A DNA stretch of 64,000 nucleotides from Nageia nagi (Eukaryota; Pinophyta). Position numbers and translations under genes: made by a program. The notes under the pieces are model-generated. The model was not told where the DNA came from, made no database searches, and saw nothing but the letters and a program-made list of their open reading frames with translations. The stretch spans positions 132,122,001-132,186,000 of the forward strand of contig JBITNC010000001.1 of assembly GCA_050084985.1 (NCBI GenBank), in the 5' to 3' direction. This document shows, one piece after another, positions 11,463 through 24,112 of this stretch; within the stretch, counting starts at the first letter, position 1; every line of letters starts with the position of its first letter.

Positions 11463-11865
11463 TTTAGGATCCTCTGGGATAAGAGATCCAATAGAAGCCA
11501 TAGCATCTGCAAATCTATTAGATGATCTTGGTGCTGCTTCTATACTAAATTGGTCAAAAGATTTTAATAATTCTTCAACTAGCACTTTATACTTTTGAAG
11601 TAAAGGCTCTTTACATTGATAAATTCCTTTCACTTGATTTACGATAAGTAAAGAATCTCCAATGAGCTTTATTCTTTTAAGTTTTAATTTAATAGCAGTT
11701 TTTAATGCTAATATTAAAGCTTCATATTTCACATTATTATTAGTACAAGGGAATTTTAGTTTAAATGAATACGGTATAGGGATACCTTGTGGTGTTATGA
11801 ATACAACACCTGCTCCACCACCTTGTTCACATCGAGAACCATCAAAGTGTATTGTCATATCCCAA
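11463..11865 (-). pseudogene. Element A archaeal-type RNase H domain (second RNase H)
   Basis: This domain follows the ordinary gypsy RNase H and precedes integrase, the arrangement known for the Tat group. Visible landmarks are IHFDGS (first Asp), NNNVKYEAL, IGDSLLIVNQVKG and SSNRFADAMA (last Asp). The catalytic Glu of the NN-x-E-YEAL motif is Lys here; element B has Glu. The change in the A codon is GAA to AAA beside a lost CpG. The frame is open over the whole domain. A second RNase H is thought to help strand transfer or primer removal in reverse transcription. Confidence 0.85.
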
Positions 11866-11939
11866 TCATTTTCTGGTTCTACAGGTATTTCAATTTCATC
11901 TAATTGAAACACTCCATCATCGGGTAATTCAATGACAAG

Positions 11940-12480
11940 TGGTTTATCATCTTGCAATGGGGCCTCAGCGAGATAATCAGTAATTACTTGTCCTTTTATT
12001 GACTTTTGTCCAATAAAATGTAAATCAAATTCAGTTAAATGCATTATCCACTTTATAGTTCTTGAATTTTGATAAGTTTTATTCATCATATATTTCAATG
12101 GATCTACTTTAGAAATGAAATATGTTGTATGATTAAACATATAATGTTGAAGTTTTTTAGTAGCAAAAAATGATAGCAAGACATAATTTTTCCAAATATA
12201 TATACTTAATCTCGTAGCTCACTAGGGTTCTACTCAAATAATATATAGCTTGCTCTTTATTGTGTTCATTCTTTTGAGCAAGCATTGTCCCCAAGGCGGT
12301 TTCAGTAGCTGAAATATACAACAAAAAGGGTACATCTTTTATTGGTGGACTTAAGATAGGAGGAGATAATAAATATATTTTAATTTCATCGAATGCATCT
12401 TGTTGCTCTTTGCCCCAATGATATTCTATCCCCTTTTTTAATAATTTTGTAAATGGTTTACATTTATCAGAAAGTTGAGC
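11940..12480 (-). pseudogene. Element A gypsy-type RNase H domain
   Basis: Landmarks of the Ty3-type RNase H and its connection: FLLYISATE, AIYYLSRTL, EKLCLA, then YFISKVDPLKYMM and WIMHLTEFDLHF. A frame break near 12180 separates the two halves. It is collinear with B 52535-53045. It degrades the RNA strand during reverse transcription. Confidence 0.8.
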
Positions 12481-12489
12481 TATAAACCT

Positions 12490-13300
12490 TCTAATGGCTT
12501 GTAACTTGCCCTATAAACTTTGTAATTGTTTTAGATTTGCAGGAGGTGGCATGTCTACTACTGCCTTCACTTTACTAGGATCTATTTCAATTCCTTGTTG
12601 AGACATAATAAATCCTAATAATTTTCCTGAAGTTACACCAAAAACACATTTTTTTGGATTTAACCTTACTTTATGTTCTAACAATCTATCTAAGACTTTA
12701 ATTAGATCTTTTCCATGATCTACTCGATATTTAGATCTAACCAACAAATCATCGACATAATCTTCTACTATGTCGTGCATATAGTCATGGAATATGTAAG
12801 TCATAGCTCTTTGATAAGTTGCCCCGACATTTTTCAATCCAAAAGGCATAACTTTATAACAAAAGGTACCCCAAGGAGTTATAAAAGCCATTTTATATTG
12901 ATCTTCAGTAGCTATTTTTATTTGATTATAACCAGAAAACCCATCCATCAATGATAACATATCATGTCCTACTGTTGAATCTACCAGATTGTCAATGCTA
13001 GGTAGTGGGAAATCATCTTTAGGACAAGCTTTGTTAAGATCATGAAAATCTATGCATATTCTTATTTTTCCACTTGGTTTTTTCATAGGTACCATATTAG
13101 ATATCCAATCTGAATAATCTATAGGTTGTATAAATTTGGCTTCTAATAATTTTTGGAGTTCTTCTTTTACCATTAATGCTATAGTAGGATGCATCTTACG
13201 TAATTTTTGTTTAACGGGTTTAGCATCAAGCTTTAATGCTAAATTATGTACTACTAATTTAGGATCTATCCCAGGCATATCTGCATATGACCAGGCAAAT
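12490..13300 (-). pseudogene. Element A reverse transcriptase domain
   Basis: The longest open piece (12511-13278) covers fingers and palm: IRICIDFHDLNKACPKDDFP, SLMDGFSGYNQI, TPWGTFCYKVMPFGLKN and the catalytic YVDD followed by LLVRS. The catalytic Asp pair is intact, unlike in B. The frame breaks upstream at 13279 and at the start of the RNase H connection near 12510, so it is not part of an intact polyprotein. Confidence 0.9.
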
Positions 13301-13308
13301 ACCTTTTC

Positions 13309-15153
13309 TCATTCTTTTAATAAAGTTATAATTTTTTCTTCATTTTCTGTGAGGTTTTCTCCTAATTGAATAATTTTAGGATTTTGAGGATCATTACTAA
13401 TATTTATTTGTAAAACCTTTTCAGTAAGCATATGCAACCCTTCTTCTAATTGATTTGGTACTAGTATCCAGCTATTGTCATTAACACTATATTCTTCATC
13501 GTATTCTTGAGTTTGTTCATTCGTGCATATTTGACTTTCATAGGAACCAAATATATGATCTACATTTTTGAATTCATGTACCAAAGGATTAGATGATATA
13601 AGAGAGAAATCTACAATCATTTCATCTGTAGAAGTATTGGCTATTATTTTGATTAAATTTTGATTTTCATTAACTTCATCTATTTTTTCATTATTTTGAT
13701 CTTCAATATCATTTTATATTATTGTAACCATATTTACCGATGGTATATATGCATATGAAATGATTGATGATTCAACATTTTTATTTATTTTTTCTTGTAT
13801 ATGTCTTGGTAAACACAAATGATTCCAGAGTGGCTCAATATTATTAATAAAGAGCCTTTTGACACCTTCTAAGACATCCATTTCACTTAATTGTCCTTCA
13901 CTTATATCAGCAACTTCTTGTATTATGGATTTTTTCTCAAAGATTTCTTTGTTATAATCCAAATTTTCTTCTTCTAAATTTTCTAATTTACCAAGATTTT
14001 TATATTCATTCTTATAACCTAATCCGCTTTTATCAGTGGGATCTTGGTATTGTAATTCAATTATTTCTCGGGGACATTGTTCATACCGACCCAATCCTCG
14101 TCCTTGCCAATTACATTTGTTAAAATAGTTTAAGACAAATATTATTGAGCATGGCGATAAATATTTCATATCATTATTGAAATATCCTTCATATATTTGA
14201 TTGGATATTGTTGATATAGGATCTAATATTCCCACATAAACAAACATTGTTTGATTAGGTATTTCACCTAAAGGCACTATTTGTCCAATCACACTAGGTG
14301 ATTCAGATAATCTTCCCATTTCTTGTGATGAAGGTATACTAAATACCACATCATCTATATCATATTCTCCCATCCCTAAATCCCTTAATTTAATTTTTAC
14401 TAGATATACATCGGATGGGTTATTATTATATGTAGTATTTACTTGTTTTGATGAAGATGCTCCATGCTTTTCATCTAAAGTTTTAGCAACTTTTTCCCAA
14501 GTATCTTTATCTTGTATAACTATATCATTTTTTACTTTTATGACTTCAGATTGATTCATATTTTTGTTCATTAAGATAGTTGATAGATTGGGAGATGGTA
14601 ATGTCACTTCATTTGTATCAAAAATTAAATTACAATGTGAATAAGGATCTGGGTCTTTAAACACACAATGAACTTTATCCTTGTAGATGTACTTTAAACA
14701 TCCATGATAAGTTGATGGAACACATTGCATTTCTCTAATCCATGGACGTCCTAAAAGAACATTATATTGTATAATATTTCCTTTGATTATATGTAATAAA
14801 GTTTGAATGATTTTAGCCCCTACTATAATTGGTAGCACTATCGATCCCAAGGTTGAACACACTGCATCATTAAAAGCTCTAATTTGTAAAGAAGGAGCTA
14901 AGATAATTGATTATGGTAAACTCAACTTTTTATATGCAACATCTGAAATTATATTTATGGCTAAACCCTCATCTATTAAAATTCTTTTAAATAATTTTCC
15001 ATCTACCTTACCAATTATATGTAAGGGTGGATCAAGTCCGCCTGGCCCGTCGTTATTTAATTTTTCTTGTTTGTAGAAGGTGATGCTAGGTTGTTGAGAT
15101 ATTCTTAAACTTTCAACTATTGAAATGAAGTTATTGGGGTTACTAATATCCAC
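13309..15153 (-). pseudogene. Element A protease, linker and G-patch-like motif
   Basis: Protease: the flap-side sequence GPGGLDPPLHIIGKVDGK, then RILIDEGLAINII with the catalytic Asp (I-D-E-G in place of the common D-S/T-G), then NVLLGRPWI about 100 residues on. A glycine-rich stretch at about 14005-14120 reads W-Q-G-R-GLGRYEQ ... D-K-S-GLGY, which matches the pattern of a G-patch (a short RNA-protein binding motif, known after the protease in betaretroviruses). An acidic linker leads to RT. There are stops just after the protease core (near 14910) and near 13710. Confidence 0.75.
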
Positions 15154-15372
15154 TTGAATTTCCTATAGAATTTGATTCATAGCTTCCCTATAACTCTCAG
15201 ACTATTGTAATAATTCAAATAAGGTCATCTTTACTGGAGACATTTTTAACTATCTTTGAAGAGCACCTTTTATCGAAACTTTAGGTTGCTGCGGAGGAGG
15301 TATAGGTTGTATATTAATTGGGTTTGATGTCGATTGATTTTTTTAAGGATTATCCTATTTATTCTGATATTA

Positions 15373-17999
15373 TTATGCTCTTGTGGCTATACCAATCATA
15401 TGTATTGAATCATCTATAGTTCCTATAAGTAGTATATCCTTATTATCCCTTGTATAATTCAGTTGATTTGGGATAGTTGCCACATTATTAGCCTGATGTG
15501 AAGGTAAAGGGTTTTGATATATCCCTAGATTTTGATTTGAAGGTACAATAGGATTATCCACATCTATCTTTTGACTATCTATCAAGTCTTGAATTTTATG
15601 CTGTAAAGTTCGACATCTATTTGTATTATGTCCCTTTTGCCTATGATAAGCAGAAAATTCATTTTCCTTATACCATTTACTTTCTTTAGCATTGGAATTT
15701 TTAGGCCTTATATCAGGTAATGTAATCATACCATTATCACATAATTTTTTAAGTATTTCAACTAATGGTTCTGATAATGGGGTAAAATTTCTTTTAGGTT
15801 TAGGTTCAGCACTTTCTTCTATTTTTGAAGAAGGACCACAATTTTCTGTTGTAGCTATTTGATTATTTTGTGGTTGTTTACTAATGTTCTCATTTTGATT
15901 ACCTTTTTTGTATTCTTTTTTCTTGAGTTTTAGCTCTCCATCTTGAATTTTGAATCTTTCTATAACTACTGCCTGAGCAATAGCTTCTTCAAAAGTTTTA
16001 TGTTGTTGAATTTGGAGAACACTAGCTATTGGTCTTAAAAAGCTTTGGCTAAATAATTTAACCAATTCTTCTTGTGGTATTGTATAAGGCATACTAGTGA
16101 GTATAGCCCGCCATCTTGAGATGTAATCTTGTATGGTTTCATCAAGAAATTGTTGTAATCTCGTAAGATCAGTAATTGAAGATTTTTCTTTAATATTGAT
16201 TCTAAAATGTTCAAGAAATTGATTAGCCAATTGTTCAAACATATATAAACTATGCATAGGTAAACTATTATACCAATCCAAAGCTTGGCTTGCGAGTGTC
16301 ATAGGAAATATATGTAACATTAATGAATCATCATTGGCTATCTGATAACTAGAAAATGAAAATTTTCTCAAGTGTTCTTTGGGGTCTTCTCTTCCTTTAA
16401 ATGGCTCTATTTTAGGAATTTCAAACTTATATGGTAGTTTCTTTTTTGGAACACTTGGATGAATCGGCTCATTGCAAATATTCTTGTAATTTAACTTTTG
16501 AATTCCTTGAACATTCATTTCTCGATTTATAAAATCCTTCATAAAGTTTTCTAATTCTTTATCGGTTCTATGACCTTGAGTATGCCTATAATATCTCCGA
16601 GTATTTGGATCCTTTTTCGAAATTGATCTTGAAATGTAAGACTCATAGTCAGAAGAAGTTTCTGATGGTGGTGGAGGTAATATTTTAAGAGGTGAATGTC
16701 ATCACGGAATAGGGATTCTAGGAGGTTTTTGGGATATCCTTTTTTCATGTAGATCTTTTCCCTTATAATCAGGTTGTCTTGTTTGATTTTAGGTTTGTTC
16801 AACCCAACTTTTAATAGAATCTCACTTTTGTTTATCATATAATTTTTGAAGTTCTAATTCCTTTTCCATTTCCTTTTGTAATAAAATGTCTGTCTCTCTA
16901 TCTAGCACTTCTTGTCTATCTAAATAAGGGTCTCGATATCTTTGTATTTGACTTCCTTTAGGAGTTTCAAGTGCCTTATTTTTTGATATTCATCCCATTA
17001 TCTTTGTTTTTCTTTCTCCATACGTAGATATTGTTCCCTTTTTACTTTTTCATTTTCTAATTCTTTAAGTTGTAATTCTTGTAAACAAAGTTGAATCTCA
17101 TGCTCTTTATGAAGTCTTTTCTTTTCTTGTTCCAAGAACTCATTTCTTTCTTTCTTTGCTTGTTCTTGTTCCATGAATTTTCTTTTATCTCTAAGAAATT
17201 TATCTTCCATTTCTTTTAATTTATCCTCTTGTTCTTGCAATTTGATAAGTACATCAGCTTTTCTTTTTTCTTCCTCTAAAATATATTGCATGTCTACAGC
17301 CCTTTTAATATTCTTAGCATATACTTTCGTGAATCTTTTACCAGCTTTTGTTTTATATAATTGTCATTTTTGTAGTTCTTCATAAGAAGCTATCTCTTCT
17401 ATTTTAAACTTGGATGTTCTTCTATTTGATCCTTCTTTTATGGAATAAGATTTTTCCATTTGTTTTATTTATGCTTCCTTTCTTCCTAATTCAAAAGAAA
17501 AAGAAGATCCCTCCTTTTGAATTGAAGAACTGACTCTTCAACCATCTAATAATTGACGACTGATTCTTTCATATTTAATTTTATATGGCTCATTCTATGG
17601 TACCGCTATGGTTCCGGCCTGAGATTTAGCCTCATCAATTTCTAAGTTATCACTCTTTTGGTCTATTTTTTCTACATCTCCCGATAAACTAAAAGATGTC
17701 TTAGGAATACCCCTATGCTTAGCTAGGTGACGATGAATTTCAATCAGTTCTTCTTCTAACACTTGCATTCCATTCCTTGCAAGAGGATTATCTATAATTT
17801 GTCTTTGTGATCTAGATTGATTATAACCATAATCACCATCTTTACCTAAATAACGAACTACTTGTGAATTTGATTCATCTAAAGGAGGTGGCCTCCTAAC
17901 CGAATATTCTATCAAATCCATGTTGTCTGAATCTATTTCTTGCATTTCATATGGATGTTCTCGCATTTTTTTAGCGGTCATACTTCTAGTTTGAACCAT
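15373..17999 (-). pseudogene. Element A gag (broken)
   Basis: The start is the ATG at 17999 (MVQTRSMT), the same in element B. About 130 residues of unknown N-terminal sequence are followed by a highly charged E/K/Q coiled-coil stretch (16998-17291). Then comes the capsid-type gag domain (EPFKGREDPKEHL, LASQALDWYNSLP, DETIQDYISRW) and a CCHC-like knuckle (AYHRQKGHNTNRC) whose first Cys is Ser here. Breaks occur near 17595, 16990, 16840 and 16545; the last 389 codons (15373-16542) are open. Gag would form the particle that encloses the RNA. The coiled-coil extension is longer than in usual gypsy gag. Confidence 0.85.
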
Positions 18000-19771
18000 T
18001 TTAAATATCATAAACAAACATCGTAAACAAGAAACTCTATTTTTATCTTTTAGATTATATTTTCGAGAAAATAATTTAATGCACAAACATCCTATATGCA
18101 AACTTTACTTTTAGCGATGTGATTATCTTCTTTAACTTTTTCGCATATTTTTAATGTCTAAATTAAATGAACGATATGGGTTGTTTATTTTTAATCTTTT
18201 TAATTTTCCTAGTTTGTTTTGACTAGTCAAGTGTTAAACAAGGTAGGTTGGGTAATTCTAACATTTGCAAGTTTCTATGGCTTTTGGCTTGGTTCTAAAT
18301 GAGTCTCCTTTTTTGACTCCTACCTAAAGGAAAGTTACCTTGGTCATCACTTCCAACTGTAACTGGCTCTATGGTTTCAAGTGCATTATGTCGATGGTTA
18401 CAAAGAAGTAAGAATTAACGGTTGGTAGCGACATCCAACTCGTTAATGTTCAATTATTTCTTAAGGCCTTATGAAATGCATTTAAACAAGTAAGATACAT
18501 TTATGCATACTACCCTCCCAAACATTCATGTCCATTTATTTATCTTATTTTAACGTGATACAATCAAAATTTATTTTTAATGAGTGTTGACCTTAGTAAA
18601 CCCTGTTGTTATTTTTAATTATAATGTGATTCATTATCCAATGTATTAATGATATGATGTTCATTAACCCCTTCCAGCTGTGGAAGTATTATATGTGATA
18701 AATTCCCTCTTCTTACTAGTCACATATCTCTTCGACCTCCAATGGAGTGGTAAGAGCAGACTTGGTAAGAAGCCGTTAAGTATGGATATATTAGTTAAGT
18801 GAGGTTCAATTACTCCTCCAAGAGTCACATATCCCTTTGACCTCCAATGGAGTGGTAAGGGCAGACATCTTTAAGAGTTTTAATGTGCAGTATATTTCCA
18901 AAAATGAAATGTGAATAAATTTTACCTCTTTCACTTAACTTATTTCTGATCACTTAAGATCGCATAAAGCGCAAAAGTGAGAGCATACTTTGTCAAGTGA
19001 AAGTACTTAATGTATTTCAAATCCCCCAATTCATTAACTTTTTAATATGATTTATACTACCCACAAACCCGATTTATTTACCTTAGGTTCATTTCAAATT
19101 AAGTGTGATTCATTTACTCCTTCAAAAAATATTAAATGTAGTAAATTACCTCCTCTTACTAGTCACATATCCCTTCGACCTCCAATGGAGTGGTAAGGGC
19201 AGACTTGGTAAGAGGTGATTATATGTGGATAAATTAACCAAATTAATGATAATGTGAATATAAAAAAAAAAGAATAATTAATTACCCCTTCTTACCAAGT
19301 CTATTTTGATCACCTTAGATCGCACGAAGCGCAAAGGGAGAGCATAATTAGACAAGATAAAAAGTATTTAATGTATACGTACCCTTAACCCAAAACATAA
19401 AAAATAAATACATAACATTATAAATAAAATAAATTAATAACAAATGCATTTAACTTTTTACTACCCGTTTCCTAGATGCACTCTAAGCAAAGAGATCACA
19501 CATAGTTTTACATACTATCATTTTAAATATATAATTACACTTACTGTATATAGGTCAAATTAGAAAACATACCTTTTTTCAAAGATCGTTGCCGACTATA
19601 GTATGGTCGTCGATGATCCAGAGAACACAGAAAACAAAAAACAAAGCAACAGATCAAATAGAGTAAGTTAGTATCTAATTCCACAAGATGCAAATAGATT
19701 TAAAAATAAAACCAAAACAATATGCAATTGATCCTATTTTTGCTTCAATTTTCTGAAATGCATGCAAGGGG
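18000..19771 (-). other. Element A leader with alternating repeated motifs
   Basis: No gene is seen. Two motifs alternate. Motif 1 (18716-18770, 18822-18868, 19161-19213) contains 'cgacctccaatggagtggta', a CTCCA-A-TGGAG near-palindrome inside an outer CTTAC...GTAAG pairing. Motif 2 (18958-18990, 19318-19345) is 'gatcgcayraagcgcaaa' plus 'gagagcata'. Element B has the same order and number in the same place. This fits a structured leader with a packaging or dimerisation role, but that role is inference. Confidence 0.7.
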
Positions 19772-19788
19772 CCCTCCTTCTAGCGTCA
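19772..19788 (-). promoter_or_regulatory. Primer binding site of element A
   Basis: Reads TGACGCTAGAAGGAGGG on the minus strand, 3 bases after the 5' LTR end. Element B has TGGTGCTAGAAGGAGGG at the matching position. PBS sequences begin TGG, so A has a G-to-A change at base 3. I cannot assign the tRNA with confidence. Confidence 0.75.
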
Positions 19789-19791
19789 GAT

Positions 19792-22566
19792 TGTGTATAT
19801 CAAATTATGAACCTAAAATGCAATTTAGACAGATAAATCATTCAACATAATTAATCATGAACATATTCAATAATACACATCAATAATAATAATGATATTA
19901 TATTCTAAAGTATTTGAATACAAAAAGCAAGTTTTTATTGATATGTTTTAATCAGCATCAATAGAAATCATTGTGTATTGGTAACAATCAGTGCGAATCG
20001 GTAACAATTGAAGCACGACTCTGCATTCTTTACGCCATCATTATGTTCGTTGTAAACCTTGGCCTTTGTTATCGATCTGGTGAATCATCGTCGATCAATC
20101 TTTGAATCATCGACTATCAGCTCTGTATGCACCAGAGTAATCTTCACAAAATTTTGCAGTGTTTTTGTCTATTCCTTGTTGCTCTCTTTCACACTTACTT
20201 CCATCATTCTTTTCCTGTATTGGCCCTGCACACAGAAAATGAACGAAGCATCAAAAGCATACCTATTCATACATATTAATCAGCAAATGAATAACATAAT
20301 ATGGAAATATAGTTGATATGAGATTTGCTATTAATCAAGCTTACAACCTTCTACTAATAATCTCCTGACTTGGTTTTGGTAGAGCTTCACTACAGTAAAA
20401 TTGGGTCCCTTTGTTCACGTACCAAGCTTCAATTTATAAGCTTCAAGGTTTGTTATCCATTTGTTTTGGCATCCCAAGATTTTAGGTAACCTCTTGAACT
20501 AAATTTTGAGGTGTTGTTATCTTCCATCTGTATCCATGATTACAAATTGTCCGTACTAGGCTATTCCAGGCTTAGATTTGTTTGTTGTTTAACTGTTCAT
20601 GGATCGTCACCGATTTTTTAGCGATTATATATATTAACATTAGAATGGTCACTCTATGGTTGTTTTTTAATGACAAGGGTCATAAGACCACTTGTTTTAT
20701 ATATGTTCAAAAAGATTGATCCAATAATATAATAAATTTTTTATTGAAGCCCCGATGTACTTTACTTGCAATCATGAGTTCATTTTAAGATCCTTGGGAG
20801 TTTTTTTGGAACAAACAAAATAGGCCAGAGTCAGTAGATAAAGCATTTTGGAATGAGATGATGTCACAGAAGAAAGGATAAAGCTCAGTTGTGGAAAATC
20901 CTAGGTTCTAGAGATGATGAGGTTAGCAAGATATAATCGAAGAAGCTGGAGCCTGTAAATTAAATGTTCTAGAAGTAAAGCATTCTGAAATAAAATGATG
21001 ACATCATAAAGGATAAGATAGTCATGTTTTGGTAAAAATCAAGTTCCAGAGATGATGAGGTCAGCAAGGAGTGACCAAATATCCAGAGTCGATGAGTAAA
21101 GCATTCTGGAAGGAAGTGATAAAGCTCAGTTGTAGAAAAGCCCAGGTTCTAGAGATGATGAGGTTAGCAAAGAGTGATCAAATAGCCAGAGCCGATGAGT
21201 AGAGCATTCCAGGAGGAAATGATAAAGTTTAGTTGTAGAAAAGCCCAGGTTCCAGAGATGATGAGGTCAACAAAGAGTGACCAAATAGCCAAAGCTGATG
21301 AGTAGAGCATTCCGGGAGGAAATGATAAAGTTTAGTTGTAGAAAAGCCTAGGTTTCGGAGATGATGAGGTTAGTAAAGAGTGACCAAATAGCCGGAGCTA
21401 GTGAGTAGAGCATTCCAAAATGTAGGGACGATGATGTCATAGGGAGAATGATGTTCACATTTTTGAATGAAATCAGGTCCCAGAAGTGATGAGGTCATCA
21501 AGGAATGACCAAATAGCCAGAGCCGGTAAGTAGAGCATTCTGGAAGTATGAGGATGATGTCACGGGGAGAATAATTTTCACATTTTTGAGTGAAACTGGG
21601 TCCCAAAAATGATGAGGTCATCAAGGAATGATCAAATAGTCAGAGTCGATAAGTAGAGCATTCCGAAAGTATGAGAATGATGTCACGGGGAGAATAATGT
21701 TCACATTTTTGAGTGAAACTGGGTCCCAAAAATGATGAGGTCATCAAGGAATGATCAAATAGCCAGAGTCAGTAAGTAGAGAATTTTAGAAGTATGAGGA
21801 TGACATCACAAGGAGAATAATGTTCACATTTTTGAGTGAAACTGGGTCCTAAAAATGATGAGATCATCAAGGAATGATCAAATAGCTAGAGCTGGTAAGT
21901 AGAGCATTCCAGAATGTAGAATCTTGAAGCTATTTTTGTAAACATTTCTATTCTGCAATTCTTGTAACTATTGTTACTACAGTATAAGGAAAGAAGGATC
22001 GGAAACCCAGTATTACTCACATTTGTTCTTGAAGACCTATAGTTTTTATCAGTAATATGAAACCATCTTGACCTTTCTTGTCTAGCACTTGTAATTGTCA
22101 TTCTTAATTGGGTTACATCGTGGTAGCTTAGCTTGTTTCCTAAATGATAATTACGAGTTGCTAGTATAACAGTGTTTGCTACATGGTAAATTAAAGTTGG
22201 GAAACTATTAGAGAGTGAGAGCTTATACTGTAGCTGCTACATTAGATTCAAGCCAAGGTTTCACACACTGTGAAAGCTGGCACTGAACTAGTGATCCACC
22301 TTTGCTTTCTCTCTTGTTACCCTAAGCCCTTTTCTTAAATTCCTCGCACTCTACTTCTTTTTATTTCCTTTCTTGAACCGGCTTTCTCTAGAAATCAGAC
22401 TATCCCTATAGTATATTCTTGATTTACTTTAGTTAAGATTGTTCACGGTGCATATATTACACAATCTTAATCAACAATTATTTTAATGTGATATATATTG
22501 GAAAAAATACTTGTTTTATTTATTTATTTATTAAATTAAAGATAGGGTTTACTTTGAGTGTCTACA
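19792..22566 (-). repeat. Element A 5' LTR
   Basis: 2775 bp. It starts TGTAGACACTC at 22566 and ends at 19792 with TATACACA. The internal tandem repeats (about 20815-21920) match those of the 3' LTR. A candidate TATA box on the minus strand is at 20695-20705 (catatataaaa), followed by 'acaagtgg'. That promoter call is from composition and conservation only. Confidence 0.93.
20815..21920 (-). repeat. Tandem repeats in the 5' LTR of element A
   Basis: Same two-part array as in the 3' LTR: units of about 103 bp then 123 bp, each with 'gatgatgaggt' and 'gagcattc'. Copy number looks equal or within one unit of the other LTR, so there has been little array turnover since insertion. Confidence 0.88.
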
Positions 22567-22571
22567 CATAT
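22567..22571. repeat. Target site duplication of element A, right copy (CATAT)
   Basis: Exact match to 2557-2561, directly after the LTR terminus TCTACA. Confidence 0.9.
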
Positions 22572-23489
22572 TTACATTATGCAATGAGGTCCAAAATTGC
22601 AACCTTCAAATCATTACAAGCATTTGTAGAATGACCCTTTCTTTGATGATAAATGCAATAAGTATCATCATTTCCCATTGGAAAATCTTCTATTATTTTT
22701 TATAATAGGATCAATAAACCTTTTTTTATCAGATCTTTGAAAATAAACATTAGGTAATGTCCATTAAGTATCTCAAATTTGGAGGCTTCTTGATTAGGTG
22801 GTGGGGAACAATTGTGGGTATGTTTTGTTTTCAATGTTTCCTAAGGTGATACTCTTTGCCAACATTGTTTTGGTTTTGTTTGTTGAATTTGAGGTTTAGA
22901 TTGTAGTTTAGGTTATGTTTTCAATTGAGGTTTAGGTTGAGGTGTTTTATTATGTTGTTGCTTTTGTATGTTTCTTCTCAAAATTTTGCATACAATATTG
23001 TCTTGCATATGGATCATCTAACAATGCATCTAATTATTTCCTTAAAAATACATGATATTTTTCTTTTAAGTCAATATCATTATAAGTGCTTAACATCAAA
23101 GAAGGATTGGCTAATATATGCTTTTTAAATTTCTAAAGTTAATCTTGAGATGTCAAATTTTCAAAAGTAATATCATACATTTCATATTTAACCATAGCTT
23201 CAAGGTTTAAATATTCATCACAATCAAATTCAGCCATATAATCATCATCATCATCATCACTATCATTAACATGCACTTGATTTTCTATAATTATCTTATC
23301 ATTTTGCACATCATCATCATTTGCAGTAGTCAAGCATGAATTTGATAAACTTAGTTCATCAAAATATTTTCTATTGTTATTTAACCCAACATCCATATCC
23401 TTAGATATTTCTTATGTAGGATAAGGTGCAAATAAATCACTTATCATATTCAAATATTCAAGCAAAACACTTTTAGATGCAATATCCAT
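22572..23489 (-). pseudogene. Element C gag-like gene remnant, cut by element A
   Basis: Starts at a minus-strand ATG at 23489 (MDIASKSVLLEYL). It contains a strongly acidic run (seven consecutive Asp near 23240) and 'LDALLDDPYARQYCMQNF'. It ends in a zinc-knuckle-like YCIYHQRKGHSTNAC near 22620-22680, about where A has inserted. The open part 23139-23396 is 85 codons. The knuckle motif and the place next to a 5' LTR support gag. Stops and frame changes make it non-functional. Confidence 0.55.
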
Positions 23490-24112
23490 GATAAAATGCA
23501 AGAAAATAACCTTTAAAATTCAATTTTGTATGCAAAAATATTTTTATATGAAAACCTCAAGAAATCTTGACAAAAATGTATGCAATAAACTCAAATTAAT
23601 CTCAAAATGTTGCCTACTATGATGACCTATGGTTTTGGCAAGTTTCAATCATGAAACAAGTCATCAAATAGTTACAAAATATTTTCAAATTTTATGATTT
23701 TTAAATATGACATTTTAAGCAAAAATTTTTCCAAATCACTCAAAATGTGCAAATCTAGTCCTAGAAAATTAAGAAAAATTACCTAATTATATTTATCTAT
23801 GGTTTGGACAAATGTTTCTAATGCTAGATCCCATCAAATTGAAGAAAATGACCTCCAAAAACTAGGTTTTTCTACAATGATATTTTTCAAAAAAAAAAAT
23901 TTCAAAGAAATAAAATTTTCTAAATTTGGAGAAAATTAACTCAACCAAAAAAGAAAATAAAAGCAAGGGTTTCTAATGCAAGACTCCTCAAAAAAAGTGA
24001 TGCCCTAAAATGAAAAATTCTAGGATTTGTAGGATACATTAGGGTTCACTAAAATGTAAACTCTAGATTATGTAAAATACAAATAAAATGTGTTTAAAGA
24101 GTTCCAATGTAT

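Larger units (their letters stand above)
2562..22566 (-). mobile_element. Element A: 20-kb Tat-type Ty3/gypsy retrotransposon, complete but decayed
   Basis: Two 2.78-kb direct repeats (2562-5341 and 19792-22566) with TG...CA termini flank a body read on the minus strand: PBS, leader, gag, PR, G-patch-like motif, RT, RNase H, archaeal-type RNase H, integrase, ORF3, spacer, PPT. The 5-bp CATAT duplication on both sides shows it inserted as one unit, into element C. The second RNase H and the very large size place it in the Tat group of plant Ty3/gypsy elements. Gag and pol carry many stops and frameshifts, so it is not autonomous; ORF3 is uninterrupted. LTR copies differ at scattered sites, mostly C/T and G/A, so the insertion is not recent. 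Confidence 0.93.

Noticed and set aside
20059-20316. Hydrophobic 85-codon frame in the 5' LTR of A, plus strand
   Set aside because: Antisense in the LTR, broken in the other LTR, and explained by AT-rich composition.
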